From Phoenix dactylifera (lineage: Eukaryota > Streptophyta > Magnoliopsida > Arecales > Arecaceae), in NCBI RefSeq assembly GCF_009389715.1, contig NC_052395.1, forward strand, positions 21,180,493 to 21,244,492: 64,000 nt of DNA, given 5' to 3'. This document shows, one piece after another, positions 54,137-64,000 of the stretch. Under the pieces are notes generated by a model. It saw only the letters and a program-made list of their open reading frames with translations. It searched no databases and had not been told where the DNA came from. Numbering within the stretch: position 1 is the first letter of the stretch; the number at the start of each line of letters is the position of its first letter. Made by a program: the position numbers and the translations under genes.

Positions 54137-57130
54137 TACCAGATTCAATAGCTCTTTTTGGGGAGCTGTTAGGTTCCAATTCCGTCTGTGGAAGCTATTG
54201 GCAGTAGAACTTTTAAAAGTGCAGCTTTTGAAAGTATAGCTTTTATAAAAACTATAATATCTATAATATATAAATATACGATATAATATAATATTATTAT
54301 AATATAATAAATATTATTATAATATAGTAATATAATATTGTATACTGTAGCATAATAATTTACATAATATTAAATTATTTAACATAACATATCAATATAT
54401 TATGATATAATATAATATTATATTTATAGTATAATACATTAATAAAGATATAAAATATTATAATTATTAGCATAAATTGATTTTCTATAATATAACAAAT
54501 TTCTTAGCTAGGTGATAAAATTGGTTAAATAATTATTAAAGGTCCATTTTGTGTAACTATTATATTTTATCACGGATATTTTGGTCAAAAAAAAATAGCT
54601 TTCCGACCGGGCCTAAAAGTGCTTTTCCGAAAAATTTCAAAATAGTGCTTCTTCCAAAAAGCTATTTTTAGCAATCTGAAAAAGGTAAACTAGCTTTCCG
54701 AAATTTTTACCAAACACCCCTATTTCATCTAAAAGTGCTTTTGGAGAGCCAGAAAGTATTTTTTGGCCCTCCAAAAGCTCTGCCAAATGGGGCCTTAGTA
54801 GTAGAACTTTTGAAAGTAGAGTTTTTAGAAGTAAAGCTTTCTGAAGTTGTCACACCCCCGACCTGAGATCGTAAGCCGGGGATTGCGTCAACCGCCACAC
54901 ACCCGTTGGAAACTCTTCCCACAAGCATACAAGGCATCTTAACAAAATATCTCAAATATATAACTAAATTCATTCAATTATTAAAATGCAATCTTATTCC
55001 ATTAACTAATTCAAATTAGAAAGTGTCACAGTTCTAAATATGCAGCAGAACAATAAACTACTAATATGTAAAACTTAATTCTTTAAATAACAAAACCTTG
55101 CAATGTTTAACAACCATAATAATTGTCCAAGATAAAAATTCAACTTAAATAAATCCTAATCTAGGACAGCTTGTGTCACTATCCTTCTAGTCGATCTCCC
55201 ATTTTGAAATCCTGATAGGCTAGTTCTCGGAATCTGTAAAACAACAAAAAATTGTATAATGAGCTAAATAGCCCAATAAGTAATGAACACTCTAACTAGA
55301 TAAATCAGACAATAATATGCAGTACTAAAATAGAAATTCACATTTTTCTTAAGTTTTTGAAATTATTTTAACGAATTCGAGTTCTTTCAAATGTTCAATT
55401 CATCTTGTCGATCATGAACTATGACCACATGTTCTCTATGGCAGGGTCATAACACCGACTAATTTTTTTGTGGTGAGTCCTTCAAGACGGTCAATTGCCA
55501 ATGTATCTGCCCCCATTAGCGGGATCCTCAACATAACCAGGCCGAAATTCAATTAGTTCTCTATTTTATATTTCAGTTCTGAAGACATGCAGTGTCAAAA
55601 CCCAAATATTGTCCATAACTTAATTTCCTTCAATTTATCAAATTTACTCAACACCTAGGAACTATGACCACATCATCCTGTGACAGGGTCACATTACTAA
55701 CTAATTATCTTGCGGTACCAATGTATTAGTCCACATTGGTAGGGTCCTCAACATAGCCCGACTGCGAGTCCGAATCTATTTCGAGTTATTATCTTTTCTT
55801 ATATTATGTTCAATGTTCCAAACCAAAAAGAATACGATATTGAATCAATCAAATACATATTAATATCAAAAGCAATATGTTCAATCAGAATTATGCAATA
55901 TTCTAAAAATAGGCATATAACACCATGCATCGAATTTGTAAATCAAGAATAATTCGACTCAAGAAAATATTTATAACTTGCCGATAAATCTAGAAAAATG
56001 TTACATTACTTACCTTGCGAACACCATCCCAACAAATTCAATTAATATCCAAAAATCATATTGTTCTTTTAAAATTCATCACAATATATATATAACTTAA
56101 TTTTAATATCCAGCGGCTCTTTCTCTCCAACGATAATGGAGGAAGAGGACTTTTCGAACCGAAGAGGACCGGGCTTCAACGGCTATCTCTCTCTCGGGTG
56201 GAGCATGAGGAAGAAGAACCCCCAAACCAGAAGCGGGGTTTGGCGGCTCTTCTCGAATGGCCTCAAGGAGAAGAGGGAAGAGCCCTAAAACCAGGGGATC
56301 CCGACTTCTTCAGGATGGATCCCCCTCCTCACCGTGCGCCCTCACGTGCGACGCACGTGAGACCAGAACTGGTGGCTGGGCTGGTCAAGTGGACTGGGCC
56401 CAATCCTAGAGTCTTAAAAAAATAGAGCTTTTATAAAAAGTTGTTTGTTGTTTGGTAACTACATTTCTAAAGTGACGTGCCATTTTAACATGTGTTTGGT
56501 AAACAAACTGAGAAAGTACTTTTGGCATGATAAAATGACTATAAAGGACATTGCATAGTATTATACAATCGAGCATAATAAACTATAATATGTATCAATA
56601 CATAAATACATGATATAGTATAATATTACTGTAATATAATATAATATTTTATAATATAGTAATATAATAATGTATACTGTAGAATAATAATTTAATATAA
56701 TATTAAATTATTTAACATAACATATCAATGTATTATGATATAATGTAATATAATATTATATTTATAGTATAATATAATAATAAAGATATAAAATATTATA
56801 ATTATTAATGTAAATTCTTTTCTTATAATATAACAAATTTTCTAGTTAGATGATAAAATTGGTTAAACAGTTATTAAAGGGACATTTTGTGTAATTGTTG
56901 TATTTTATCACGAGTATTTTGGTCAAATAAATTGTTTTCCGACCGGGCCTAAAAGTGCTTTACCAAAAAGCTCCAAAATGGAGCTTCTCCCAAAAAACTA
57001 TTTTTAGCTTTCTGAAAAAGCTAAAATAACTTTTCGAAATTTTTACTAAACATTTTTTTCATCTAAAAGTACTTTTGGAGGGTCATAAAGTACTTTTTGG
57101 CCCTCCAAAAACTCTCCCAAACGAGGCCCG
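54137..57130. repeat. Direct pair of AT-rich non-autonomous elements, one interrupted
   Basis: The blocks 54250-54800 and 56560-57127 are about 550 bp of close similarity in the same order. They share the 'aatatagtaatataat' tract, 'ggtgataaaattggttaaa', 'cattttgtgtaa', 'ttttggtcaaa', 'gaccgggcctaaaagtgctt', 'catctaaaag' and 'ttttggccctccaaaa'. Just outside, 'ccaaatggggcc' and 'ccaaacgaggcc' end the two copies. An unrelated LTR-like block separates them (54848-56412). They look like copies of one non-coding transposable element; class not determined. Confidence 0.65.
54848..56412. mobile_element. LTR-like block inserted in the AT-rich element pair
   Basis: Begins 'tgtcacacccccgacctgag', the reverse complement of a typical plant LTR end (...GGGTGTGACA). 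It contains two related phrases, 'actatgaccacatgttctct... cagggtcataac' (55418) and 'actatgaccacatcatcctg... cagggtcacatt' (55662), and runs to about 56412 where 'tagagcttttataaaaag' of the host element resumes. The right end and target duplications are unclear. Compare 290-430 near the window start. No coding domains are seen; a solo LTR is the simplest reading. Confidence 0.45.
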
Positions 57131-57277
57131 AGGTATATTGTGTTGCGTATTGTCCAACTCCAAACATGAAAGTAGGTCGGATAATATTCATCTGAATCTA
57201 ACTAAATAGAGATAAAAATTTAAACATTTAATTAATATATATCCATATCTGTAAAAAAAAATAGACAGATAACTACT

Positions 57278-57600
57278 TGTTGAAATCACTACTTGTCCCA
57301 AAAGCTTAAGCTAATAGGATGAGATAGATTTATTTATATATTTTATATTTTCTTACACTCCCCCTCATATGTGGGCCGGACTTTTCTTTAATAGGGGAGC
57401 CCAACATGTGAAATTTTTAATAATGGGGCTAAAGAGTGCGGAGACAGGATTCGAACTCAGAACCTCTGCTCTAATACCATGTTGAAATCACCACTTATCC
57501 CAAAAGCTTAAACTAATAGGATGTTAAAATCACCACTTGTCCCAAAAACTTAAGCTAATAGGATGAGATAGATTTATTTATATATTTTATATTTTTTTTA
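57278..57600 (-). mobile_element. Ultra-short SMART/TRIM-like LTR element with CTACT target duplications
   Basis: Only 323 bp. Left LTR 57278-57357 (TGTTGAAATC ... TCTTACA, 80 bp), right LTR 57480-57600. Read on the minus strand: 5' LTR, primer binding site TGGTATTAGAGC (complement 'gctctaatacca' at 57468-57479), about 120 bp of internal sequence, a polypurine tract (complement 'ctccccctcat' at 57358-57368), 3' LTR. CTACT at 57273-57277 and 57601-57605 is the target duplication. The right LTR is longer because its first ~43 bp are repeated ('ttgaaatcaccactt...aggatg' twice). Size and layout fit the SMART class of miniature LTR elements known from plants. Confidence 0.88.
57447..57458 (-). other. 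Pol III B-box-like motif inside the SMART-like element
   Basis: Minus-strand GAGTTCGAATCC matches the tRNA T-arm / B-box consensus GGTTCGANTCC at ten of eleven positions. It lies about 10-20 nt downstream of the primer binding site. A matching A box at tRNA spacing is not evident, so transcription by Pol III is not implied. Confidence 0.5.
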
Positions 57601-57609
57601 CTACTCGAT

Positions 57610-59660
57610 CTGTATCTTAATATTCCATTCTATTGGTAATCATATATAATTTTATAGAGTACTCATGAATTTTTAAAGAAAATAAATGACTACATTAACA
57701 TACTATTAACTTAATTTACTTTCCATTTAGTAATATATTTAATTTTGTAGTCAAAAAATTTAATTATCCAACTTATGTCCATATTTATTTTCATATTCTC
57801 AATATCTGATTTATATTCGTATCTCCTGAGTACAAATATGGATATGAATTTTTGCATCCGACTAACATTCGTATCCATATTTATATTTGTCAAACAAAAC
57901 AAATATGGATATCGTGATGCTAGTATTCGACCTGGTTTTAACCTTACCTAACTCTGTTTGACAACGAGACTGTATTATTAGCCTACTATATCTCCCTGCC
58001 TAGCTACTGAAGGATGGGGGTTCAAATGGTGCGTGGTGATCATGGAAGCAAAATCAGGAGTCTTGGTTTTAAAGCAATAAAGTATAGTGATCACAACCCT
58101 ATAAAAATCTATTCAGGCGCCCATGGCCTAACGAATGAAAATGAAAGAGTGGAGACATGGAAATGACCGCCTCTAATCTTCATAAATTCTCCATTGCTGT
58201 TAAAATCAGGGAGAGAGGGATGCAAGGAGGCACAGTGCAAATGATCTTTCACTGTGCTACCAATGAACCTGAAACAGCAATTTCATCAGTAGCAATTTGT
58301 TCATTTCAGATCCTATGTTGCTATACATGCAACAATGTTTGAAGGAAAAAAGCTTGTTAGAACTGCTAGTTTGAGGTCCAAATTCATGTTAAAAGAGTGC
58401 AATTAATCTACAAGAAAGACTTATTAGTGAAGTCCAGTTCTTAATCAGCCAGGCTACATATACAGGCTTCAAAGGCATTTATAGCAAGTTCATTTACTCT
58501 TTGGCTCGTTCATCCATCACCAAGTGGAGCCTGAAATCTTTTTTTTTCCTCTTTTTATAATATCTACATTGAACTTCAAGTTATAATGAATAGTGATACA
58601 TGGATGGACTTCATGATGTGACACATGAACAGAGCTTTCCTGATGAGCTAGCAGTATCTAAGGGCCAAATCCACTTCCATACACCATGACATACGGTGAA
58701 GGCGATGTGCTGTCTAAAAGACTGATGTTACCCACTAGATCTAATCACCTCTGGAGTAAAACCATGCATTTTAAAAAGTTCTGATGAGCTGATGTCGATG
58801 GTAGTTAGAGCTACTTAGAGGTTTATTTATGCTTCGGAGTGATCAACTAAATCATGATCCAACATGAACTATATGGTTTTGATGTGCTCTCCTGTTTTCA
58901 GCGAGGATAAATTAAGGAATAGCTAAGTCCAACGGACACTGTGGACGAGTAACGTGTACAGAAAGCAGCTCTGTAGAATACCACTGAATGCAAGAATGTT
59001 CTTGGGCTAGGAAAAAGCTCATAACCGGATGACAAGGACATCACATCAGCAACCTTGTCGCAACTTGATCTAGCTCATTACTAACAAACTCCTCATGAAA
59101 TTTAACCTTAAATGCTCTTCTAACCAGCACAAGAGTAGTTATGTACTTACGTATGGCTATCATATTGCAGCGATGACAGAGCAACGAGCAACGACTGTAG
59201 AAGGTGGTGAGTGATATTTTGAGAGCTATTCCGGGTTGCGATGCTTCCCTTATCATCAAAAAAAAGAAAAGAAAAGAAAGATATTTTCAGAGATATCTTC
59301 TCTCTTGTGGTGTAAAGCATGTGTAATTCAAGAGAAGGAAAAGAGGTAGGACAAGAGTAGAATTGTGATGAGGGTGGTGGTGTTGATGATGAACTCATTA
59401 AGAAAATGCTTACCAACTCCAGAAAAACTGACAAAGAGAAGGGAAAATTGATGCTTATGCTGAAGATCCGGTAACAAAGTAGGAATGTATTCTGATCACA
59501 CCGCTATAACATTATTTATTCCTCTATGAACCATAATACAGAAGAAAAGAGTAAGAGAAAATTGAAGCAAAATACAGACAAAAAAGTTCGATCTCTATCT
59601 TTCACAATTTTTCAAATATTTTGAAAGTCTGCAAGAGAAAGGAAGGCAGTAGAATGTCAA
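57610..59660. other. Intergenic DNA downstream of the MYB gene
   Basis: AT-rich; short frames (57711-57902, 58157-58342, 59041-59434) show no recognisable motif. The last few hundred bases before 59665 are probably the MYB 3' UTR. No RNA gene seen. Confidence 0.4.
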
Positions 59661-59664
59661 GAAC

Positions 59665-60796
59665 TCAAAAGAAATCCACATTGAATTCGCTTGCCAATTC
59701 CCCTCGAGGTATATCGAGGCAGGCTTCCGACAGGTCTCGAGACAGCGACCTGATTGGATAGCCATTGTAATCTTGTGTGCTCTGTACATGGTTCTGTTTC
59801 TGATGCCATGGACTAATCTTGTGTTCAAAAGTTTCCACCCCATTGTTATGCATCTGAGTTAATGAGTCTACCTTATTGTTAGAAACCCAGTTCAGAACCT
59901 CATTCCCCAGCACGTAGGTGGTATCTGTTCCTATATTGCAGTTCCAATTACTACTGTTACTCGAGCTCTCCCCGCAGCCATAATTCTCCGAAACATCCAG
60001 GAGACTGCTATAATCGCAAAAGCCCGAGCTGGTTAACAGTTCATTCTGATTGAAAGGCTTAAAAGTTTGCTGAATTTGGCTGCAAAGGTTCGAATTAGTC
60101 TCCATTGGATCAACACCCGCCTGGATATCAATCAAGGGGAAGGGATCAAAAGCTGGCTTCACTGGCAGATGCTCTATGGAGCTCCTGCTGCTTGAATTGT
60201 TCAAACCAGGCTCTTCTACTGGTGCTTCTATCTCGCTCAAAGGCTTGTGGGTGCTCGGATCAATTCCCCTCTGCCGAAGCTTCTTCTTGAGGCATGAGTT
60301 CCAGTAGTTCTTGATCTCATTATCTGTTCTTCCAGGCAATTGCGATGCAATTTGAGACCACCTGCAGTTCCAAATAGGAGAAGGTTCGGCAACCAAGAAT
60401 TGGAGTATTTAAGATGTAAATGTGGTTGCTAGGAGAAGTCCCAAGGTTTGGTTTGTACCTATTGCCCAAAATCTCATGCAGGCATACAATCAAGTCCTCT
60501 TCTTGCTGTGAAAAGCTTCCCCTCTTCAGGTCTGGCCTCAAGTAATTTATCCATCTCAGTCTACAGCTCTTCCCACATCTTTGCAACCCTGGAGAAAGGA
60601 AAGAATGATATGAATTATATGAAGAGAATGACGAGAAAAGGCTGTTATAGAGCAAAGACATACCTGCTAGCTTGGGCACAGAGCTCCAACAGCCAACCCC
60701 ATAGCTCATGATGTGATTGTAGAGCTTCTCATCCTCTTCAGGAGACCACAGGCCTTTCCTTAGCTTCTGCTTGAGACAGCAGGAATGCCGTCCCAT
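59665..60796 (-). CDS. R2R3-MYB transcription factor, MYB61/MYB86-like, three exons
   Basis: A nuclear DNA-binding protein; the MYB61/MYB50/MYB86 clade is known from regulation of secondary wall, carbon allocation and stomatal or seed-coat traits. Exons in gene order: 60796-60664, 60588-60459, 60361-59665; GT-AG junctions, phases 1 and 2, 319 codons. This is the canonical R2R3 intron layout. R2 begins '[17 protein letters not shown]' and contains '[20 protein letters not shown]'; R3 contains '[20 protein letters not shown]' and '[20 protein letters not shown]'. The start '[15 protein letters not shown]' and the post-R3 '[16 protein letters not shown]' are clade signatures. The rest is Ser/Asn-rich and acidic, ending 'ASEFNVDFF'. 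Exact orthology (MYB61 versus MYB86) cannot be settled by eye. Confidence 0.95.
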
Positions 60797-61250
60797 TCCT
60801 CTGATTCGACGACCGAGAATTCTGGGGGACGGGATCTGCGGCGGAGCTTCGATGTGGAGTGCTCTGTGATGGTTGGAGGATTTAATAGGCTGATGAATGT
60901 GAGAGGGAAACTCTTAAGTAATTTAGCAGCTGAATTGTATGGGATGCAATTCTATGCTTGAGACTGAAGTTAGATGAAGAGAAACAGGAGAGGAGGGGGG
61001 AAGAGAGAGAGAGAGAGAGAGATACACCCAGGCAGAGAGAAAGAGAAAGGAGCACAGGAAGGTGAAACAATCAAGTGGTTTTTAAGCAAGGCTTTGATGT
61101 TCTTGCATTGCAATGGATTGGGATTTAAGGTATCTTCAATTATAGGAAACGATTGAATAAAAAATTCTGAAAAGAGGTTAGCAACAGTAGGGGAGATGGG
61201 GGACTCAAGAGTTAGGAGGGATGGAGGGAAAGATAAAGCCTTTTGGGTTG
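60797..61250 (-). promoter_or_regulatory. MYB gene 5' UTR and promoter, with (CT)n tract
   Basis: A (GA)n run on the plus strand at about 61001-61022, (CT)n on the gene strand, lies ~205-225 bp upstream of the ATG. CT-rich leaders are common in plant regulatory genes. I see no clear TATA box. Confidence 0.45.
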
Positions 61251-64000
61251 GTTGGGGGAAATGACATTAGATTTGAAATCTGCTTCAAGTGGTTTAAGGG
61301 CAAGGAAGCTTCATACTACTCACACACTTAAATAAACTAGAGTTACATCTACCTGCATTCAGGAGTTCATTACGTTTGGTATATAACTATTTCATAACTA
61401 TATCATTTCCTTGCACAAAATTAAGGATTTTTATTTATGGATGATAGTAGAGTACTGATCATTCATCAATCTCAACAACCACAGACACCATCAGTCTGCA
61501 TCTTTGTGAGTGTTACAAGCATAGAATTCTGATGTAAAGTCACGAGGTTCAATTTCCCATAGATCTTCATGTCGATATGAGCAGATACTCTGAATCGTAT
61601 TTTCACGACCATAGATAGATTCGAGAATTGACCTGCACCTCAATCTTATTCTCAGCAAAGTAGATGACTAGTTAACTACCAAAAGTAGTAGTTCTTTCTG
61701 AGGGAAGCCCCCAGCCAACCATGTCAGTAATTCCAATGACTGTATTTGAGGTTCAGAAAAAAAAAAAAAAAAAAAAAATTCATTCATCGTTTTCCCTTAG
61801 ATAAGCAGTTTTAATCAGAATTAAGAATAACAAGAGCAATGTTTGTGTTGTTACATTTCTGTGGTATTAGAAGCTGTTCCTGAGAGTGGGCTTAAAATTA
61901 AGTTGGTTCCCTAGACTGGAATCTTATTTAAGCATTAAACATTCTAATGTTCGGTAAGAAAGATTGAAAGAAAAAAAACTATATTACTAGAATTGGATAT
62001 TATTTACGAGCTGGTTAATTAAAGTACGTCATGGGGTCTGCTGAAACTTACAACATCCAGCATCAAATGATGCTAACTCCTTAATGTTAACCAAACTCTA
62101 AGAACTGTAGTTATTGATCTAGAAGGAGCCAACTAAGAGAGCTTAGAAAGCACTCAACCAGGTTGGCCCATAGGCGTCCCTTTCAATTACCAGATCACAT
62201 CTCTCTCTCACACACACACGTAACCTCACACGCGCGCACATAAACGCACGCACAAACGTTCTTCCAAGTAGGATACTCATATTGCTAGCCTTTCATAAAT
62301 TATAGCCGATTATGTTCCTATCAACTTCGATCGCTACGCTTAAATATTATAAAAAATTGAACGATGATCGCATATCATACAACTCGAAAAAAAGATCAGC
62401 AGCTGGTTCCTTCAACATCAAGAACTATGCTTTGGAATAAATACAACTACTCTTATGATCCTCTCTTCATTTTGCATTGATTATTTTCTTTTTATTTTTG
62501 ATTTTACTTTAAAGATTGGTAGTGTCGGTGGTAATTAAGCCGACTTTTGGAAGAAAGTTCTATGAGGTTGCCACCTGTCTAGTCCAGCATTTTGGTAGAT
62601 ATTTTTTGAATTAATGAACATTGAAAGTTATAAAGAATGACTTAAAAATGGTACAACTATTATTCATGGGTTATAGTACTACTTTTAGTGACAAGTATAT
62701 AAAACGCTAATATGAAAATAAATATCAAAAATTCAAATAGTGGCTATAATCACAAGTGCACATTGCTTATTTCATATATAAAGGCAAATTAGAACAATGG
62801 TTTATTGTTTTAAAACGTTTAATTCTGAAAGAGAAAACTACATAACATTGATCATGAAAAGCGATTATCCCAATTGGCACCCGGGAAGGCAAATTTAAGA
62901 ATAAAATCAAGTCCAACCATCTATAATTTAAAGTGGCCACTTTTAGATTTTTTTTTCTTCTCCTTTTGTCTTTAATATATATATATATATCTCCGGAAAA
63001 CAGAAACGTGAAAGGGTGTCACGGTCATTGGAAGGAGCCTTGGTTGTGGACTTAAAGATCTTGCGTCCTACGTGAGCTTGACCTTGACATGCCTCCATGG
63101 GAAAGGAAACATCATAGTGGCTCCTCTTTCAAGTTATAGAAGCTGGATCGAAGGGAGGGGGGGGGAAGAGCGTAGGCAAGGCATTATTTTAACGTGCTTT
63201 GGTTGTTTAGAGCCTATGGTCTATTATGAGATTGCGTAAGATCTACTTGTCTTATTCTATATTTTGAATGATCTTTTAAAATGTTAAACCATGCACCAAC
63301 ATGCAAGTATTTTTATGATGACTCGAGAAGACTTGTTTTGGGGTGCATATATATCATGAAATTTTCTTTTTCTATCAGGAAGAAGATCATCAAAAAAATT
63401 GAGAGCTAACAAGTAGATAGATAGGAGATGGCTAAACTTTATAGCGAAATAAAAAGCAACCAAAGGGCATCTGTGCAATAATATGCATTTTTGATAGTCT
63501 GCTGCTACTTTAATTCATCGAAAAAATTGCATTATTAATTAATGATTATAGTTTTAAATGATGGTTCATTTTTATTATAATCTTCCTGCTACATATAATG
63601 CCTGATGATATGCAAGAGAGAGTCCCCCACCAGAGCTTAGTCACCTCATCTTTCTTTTGCTATGGAATTGGTCATTATCAATTTTTTTAATTGCTAGAAC
63701 TAATAACAAAATCCCACCAAACTCGCTTCTTTTCTACATTATTAGCTATTGATACTGCAGCGATATTATTCCTTTTTATCTTCTCTCCTCTCTTTTTTTT
63801 CATGATGTAAGTTGGTGCCTTCAGTGTGCCACTTCAGAAATAAAAAATGAGCTAAGTATTTTTTATTTATATAGAACAAGGCTTCCTCCAATGCAACGGT
63901 TCCACATAATACTTCATAAAGGCGATTTTAACTCAGAAGTGTCCCAAGGTTTGTTGAGCCAGACTTGGTATTTAAGTCAATCATTGCAGTATAAGGAGGA
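61250..64000. other. Intergenic DNA, no gene seen
   Basis: AT-rich sequence with an A-run (61758-61779), a CA/CG-rich tract (62200-62262) and an (AT)n tract (62977-62991). The open frame at 63284-63478 has no recognisable feature. Confidence 0.5.

Overview
This is plant nuclear DNA: AT-rich, with GT-AG introns, many LTR-type repeats and organelle-derived inserts. The protein sequences and the repeats (a 'GGTACCGGTATGG'-type family and Met-tRNA-primed miniature LTR elements) suggest a monocot, most likely a palm; that assignment is inference. Identifications rest on recognised conserved motifs and hand-tracked splice phases, not on database searches. Five loci can be modelled. (1) 2990-6862 (+): a plant-specific RING-H2 gene relative that opens like a gene but has two frame breaks. 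(2) 8997-9865 (+): a two-exon YSK2-type dehydrin with an ABRE/CE3/DRE-rich promoter. (3) 12383-20622 (+): a ten-exon POT1 (protection of telomeres) gene that closes to 479 codons in phase. (4) 33111-53811 (-): a ten-exon RPT4 / 26S proteasome regulatory subunit 10B gene of 398 codons, spread over 20.7 kb by a 12.9-kb first intron. (5) 59665-60796 (-): a three-exon R2R3-MYB of the MYB61/MYB86 clade, 319 codons. The genes are functionally unrelated and no operon-like organisation is expected. Between and inside them lies a dense set of mobile and foreign DNA. The first intron of RPT4 holds a 5.46-kb Ty3/gypsy chromovirus-like element (LTRs 47080-47518 and 52098-52544, coding strand minus, clearly decayed), a three-LTR TRIM with perfect 5-bp target duplications (42297-42998), an LTR-like fragment (about 44220-44640) and a GA/CT-armed palm-type repeat. 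A degraded copy of the same TRIM family lies at 2368-2670. A 323-bp SMART-like LTR element with 5-bp duplications is at 57278-57600, and a LINE RNase-H-end remnant at 11455-11630. The stretch 23160-24720 is a mosaic organellar insert: a plastid rps16 exon 2 plus group II intron fragment (minus strand) joined to mitochondrial-like sequence, which suggests transfer to the nucleus by way of mitochondrial DNA. Further tandem repeats, microsatellites and two unusual poly-C tracts are listed. The stretches 1-2360, 9900-12340, 20650-23100, 24730-33000, 53900-59600 and 60850-64000 are mostly repeat-rich or featureless intergenic DNA. A possible but unidentified spliced gene on the plus strand (about 27130-27840) is flagged at low confidence.
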